From: Clostridia bacterium | GTDB lineage: Bacteria; Bacillota; Clostridia; Oscillospirales; CAG-272 | Assembly (NCBI GenBank): GCA_900763885.1 | Contig: CAAFLY010000141.1 | Span: forward strand, 1-8,177 | Direction of reading: 5' to 3' | DNA: 8,177 nucleotides | Shown here: piece by piece, positions 6,131 to 8,177 of the stretch | Layout of the letters: every line of letters begins with the position of its first letter | How positions within the stretch are numbered: the first letter of the stretch is position 1 | Program-made: the position numbers and the translations under genes | Notes under the pieces: model-generated | Databases searched by the model: none | What the model was told of the DNA's origin: nothing | The model's input: only the letters and a program-made list of their open reading frames with translations

Positions 6131-8080
6131 TTACTCCACGCGCATCTTGCCGGAGTATTCGAGCAGCTTCATGAAGTGCCCGCCGACTACGGTGCGGTTC
6201 TGGAACCCTCTCTGGTTCGCGGTGACGGTGTAGTACCAGTCCGTCATCGGAACACGGGTAAGGGTGCGGTGATATGCCTCCCACAGCGGCGCGACATACT
6301 CCTCGAAATCCGCGCGATCGTTTGCCAGCGTTGCCGTCCAGATGAGCCAGTCGCTCTTGGTGTACGTTTCGCGGCAGTCCAGGGGCATGCCGTAAGGATT
6401 CACGTGACGGCGGTAGGAGGCGAATTCCGATTGCAGAACGGACGGCTCCATAATGCCGGTATGCCACAGCTTGTCCCAGACGATGTTGTACTTCATCGAC
6501 CATGTGCCGGGACGGTCGTATGCCAGACGGTAGCTGCCGTCTCCATTTGCGGCACGGCGCGCGAACGATTTCGCCATTTTGCGTGCCTCGGCGAGCAGTG
6601 CATCGGCCTCCTCGGCGCGGTCGAGCTTCCGATACAGGATTGCCAGCGCCGTAATGCCCATCATCGCCTTGAGAGACAGATTGCAGTTGTGCGCGAGATG
6701 ACCGGCAAAGTCGTCGGTGCAGAGCTGATTCTCCGGATCCTCGCCATGGGTCAGAAGATACTGCACCCACTTTTCCCAAAGCGCCATATGCTCACGGGCA
6801 AAGGTCAGATCTCCGTCGGCAAGTGCGGCACTCGTCACCATCACGAGCATATTGCCGGCCTCCTCCACGGGCATCTGCCATTCCTCGGCATTGTTCGCGT
6901 AAACCTGCCCGGAGAGGATCGGGTACTGTCCGCAGTCGTGGGGAGAGAAGTCAAACCGCCACGCGTCGCTGTCCGCATACCGTACGATCGGACGCATCAT
7001 GCCGCGCACCAGCTCCGGATTGTACAGAAGATAGAGCGGGATCGAGGGATAGCTTACGTCCACCGTCGCCGCACAGCCGTTCGAGAAGCATTCCTTGGAG
7101 ATAAAGAGCAGCTCGCCCCGATCGTCGACCACGGCCTTGTGCGCCGCGATGGACTGGCGATAGGACAGCTCCAGGATCTCCGCGTACTTTTCCCCGCCCG
7201 CCTTCACGCCGTCGGCAAACAGCCTGTCCGCGAATGCCTGACACCGTGCCTCGATCGTCGGATACTCCCGGTGCGCGGCGGCGATGGCTTCCCGAATGGT
7301 CATACCGTTCCGGTTCCAGTACGCATGGAGCTTTTCCCCGAAATAGAGGATCGAATACACGTCGTCATAGGCAAAGGTGACAAGCGCGTCCGTGTCCTCC
7401 ATGGTGTCGAGATCGAGGGACAGGGTGACAAACGTGGTGGCGGGATCGTAGTCTGCCGGAGCATTGTCGCCGGAGTACGGGATGTCGATTTTCTCCGCTC
7501 CACAGACGGCGTCCGCGGCGGTCATGTAGAAGTATCCCCAGTCGATGCGGATATTGTCCCCGGAGCGCGCGAGAATGGGCTGCCGGACACTGCCGATTTT
7601 CACAGAAGACAGCCCGTCCTCCGCAAAGATCTCCGTTGTCACATCGTCCTGCCCGCGTTTGTCGAGACAGATCTCCTCGCTGACGGCAAGGCGGATCCCC
7701 ACCATATGGCACGCGCGGTCGGTGCTGCGGACAGACAGACGGAGATAGGACACCGGACGGCTCATCACATCGAGATCGTCCATGAGCAGCGGAGTCATAA
7801 ACGTCGCGGACAGCTCCACACCGTCTGCCGCAAATACGTATTTTGTGTGCAGTGCGTCACAGTCCCGGGAGAGCTCCTCCATAGCCGGGGAATCGTCACC
7901 CGGATGGAGCCTGCCGAGAAAGCGGTAGGATACACCGTCGATGGAGGCATAGCCGACCATGGTCTGCGGACTGCCGGTCCAATGTGCGGTAACGGCGTCG
8001 GTCAGGTGATCCGCCGGGGACCAAAGCGAAAAATAGGGATCGACCGTGATAAGCGGTACGGATGGCGGACGAAGTCTCAT
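6131..8080 (-). CDS. Glutaminase A (GtaA)-like protein, DUF4964/DUF5127/DUF4965/DUF1793 architecture
   Basis: This 649-residue protein matches the GtaA-like family, named after a fungal secreted glutaminase; most bacterial members have unproven activity. The N-terminus carries PLITVDPYFSLWSPADHLTD at 9-28, typical of the DUF4964 segment, followed by a beta-rich DUF5127-type region (about 75-290). The DUF4965 region has KECFSNGCAATVDVSYPSIP at 329-348, HDCGQYP at 381-387, MPVEEAGNM at 403-411 and DPENQLCTDDFAGHLAHN at 448-465. The C-terminal DUF1793 region has WSMKYNIVWDKLW at 527-539, YTKSDWLIWTATLA at 563-576 and GFQNRTVVGG at 625-634. The last two regions should form a helical barrel holding the active site, and conserved Glu and Asp residues there are candidates for catalysis. 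There is no signal peptide, so it should act in the cytoplasm, unlike the secreted fungal enzyme. AAGGAGG on the minus strand at 8095-8089 precedes the ATG by 8 bases. Confidence 0.92.
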   Translation of the reverse strand: MRLRPPSVPLITVDPYFSLWSPADHLTDAVTAHWTGSPQTMVGYASIDGVSYRFLGRLHPGDDSPAMEELSRDCDALHTKYVFAADGVELSATFMTPLLMDDLDVMSRPVSYLRLSVRSTDRACHMVGIRLAVSEEICLDKRGQDDVTTEIFAEDGLSSVKIGSVRQPILARSGDNIRIDWGYFYMTAADAVCGAEKIDIPYSGDNAPADYDPATTFVTLSLDLDTMEDTDALVTFAYDDVYSILYFGEKLHAYWNRNGMTIREAIAAAHREYPTIEARCQAFADRLFADGVKAGGEKYAEILELSYRQSIAAHKAVVDDRGELLFISKECFSNGCAATVDVSYPSIPLYLLYNPELVRGMMRPIVRYADSDAWRFDFSPHDCGQYPILSGQVYANNAEEWQMPVEEAGNMLVMVTSAALADGDLTFAREHMALWEKWVQYLLTHGEDPENQLCTDDFAGHLAHNCNLSLKAMMGITALAILYRKLDRAEEADALLAEARKMAKSFARRAANGDGSYRLAYDRPGTWSMKYNIVWDKLWHTGIMEPSVLQSEFASYRRHVNPYGMPLDCRETYTKSDWLIWTATLANDRADFEEYVAPLWEAYHRTLTRVPMTDWYYTVTANQRGFQNRTVVGGHFMKLLEYSGKMRVE

Positions 8081-8088
8081 AGGTTGTT

Positions 8089-8095
8089 CCTCCTT
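8089..8095 (-). promoter_or_regulatory. Ribosome binding site of the GtaA-like gene
   Basis: On the minus strand AAGGAGG lies 8 bases before the ATG at 8080. It fixes the start codon and matches the N-terminal motif of the family, which begins only a few residues later. Confidence 0.8.
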
Positions 8096-8107
8096 GGAAT
8101 TTTGTAA

Positions 8108-8177
8108 TTATAGAGATTTTTCCTCGATTTCCCGGGCGCGGCGCAGGATGTCGATGGAGAAGGACGGGATCCTGCCC
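8108..8177 (-). CDS. C-terminal end of a gene upstream of the GtaA-like gene (partial, unidentified)
   Basis: Reading the minus strand from the right edge, one frame encodes 22 residues (GRIPSFSIDILRRAREIEE, then KSL) before a TAA at 8110-8108. Nearly every third codon position is G or C until the last few codons, as in the other genes, and the tail looks like an amphipathic helix. The other two frames lack this bias. Only 27 bases separate its stop from the start of the GtaA-like gene, and they hold only a ribosome binding site, so the two are probably one operon. The family cannot be identified from this fragment. Confidence 0.6.
   Translation of the reverse strand, partial: GRIPSFSIDILRRAREIEEKSL

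Noticed and set aside
5550..6779. 409-residue minus-strand open frame spanning two genes
   Set aside because: It runs across a strong terminator and parts of two confirmed genes in the wrong frames, and shows no domain.
6101..8107. 668-residue plus-strand open frame opposite the GtaA-like gene
   Set aside because: It is in exact antisense codon register with a gene that matches a known family over its full length, and its product shows no recognisable domain. It also runs through the terminator hairpin.
8107..8112. TATAAT on the minus strand upstream of the GtaA-like gene
   Set aside because: It overlaps the stop codon of the upstream coding tail, and no TTGACA-like box lies 16-18 bases further upstream. 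A chance match in an AT-rich gap is more likely.

Overview
The window reads as ordinary chromosomal DNA from a moderately GC-rich member of the Bacillota, most likely a gut-type Clostridia (Oscillospirales or Christensenellales-like). This is inferred from AGGAGG-type ribosome binding sites, a textbook sigma-A promoter, a low-GC-style lipoprotein signal on a solute-binding protein, and close motif resemblance of several proteins to clostridial families. Codons end mostly in G or C. No rRNA, tRNA, CRISPR, insertion sequence, integrase or toxin-antitoxin gene was seen.

Layout. Positions 1-43 appear to hold the last codons of an upstream gene. A tight plus-strand operon follows: two half-size ABC exporter subunits (48-1823 and 1816-3705, overlapping by 8 bases) and a small six-helix membrane protein (3715-4347), closed by a strong hairpin terminator (4362-4400). 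A sigma-A promoter (4412-4440) then drives a single gene for a sugar-type extracellular solute-binding lipoprotein (4539-6005). A long bidirectional hairpin terminator (6080-6119) separates it from a minus-strand gene for a glutaminase-A-like (GtaA/DUF4965/DUF1793) protein (6131-8080). That gene lies 27 bases behind the end of another minus-strand gene that enters from the right edge (8108-8177).

How the genes fit together. The two ABC subunits should form one heterodimeric exporter. The first has Asp in place of the catalytic Glu after Walker B, and the second has an altered signature motif (FSAGQ). These two changes fall in the same composite ATP site, as in TM287/288 and BmrC/BmrD. The small membrane protein may be an accessory or simply co-transcribed. 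The solute-binding protein has its own promoter and terminator and no permease next to it, so it must borrow a permease encoded elsewhere or act alone. Its leader carries a cre-like sequence and a 14-base CG-centred palindrome, suggesting carbon-source control. The GtaA-like protein may share a carbohydrate-utilisation theme, but its substrate cannot be read from the sequence.

I found no clear evidence for an undescribed system. The most useful leads are the asymmetric exporter, the regulatory elements of the orphan binding protein, and the degenerate repeat found on both sides of that gene.
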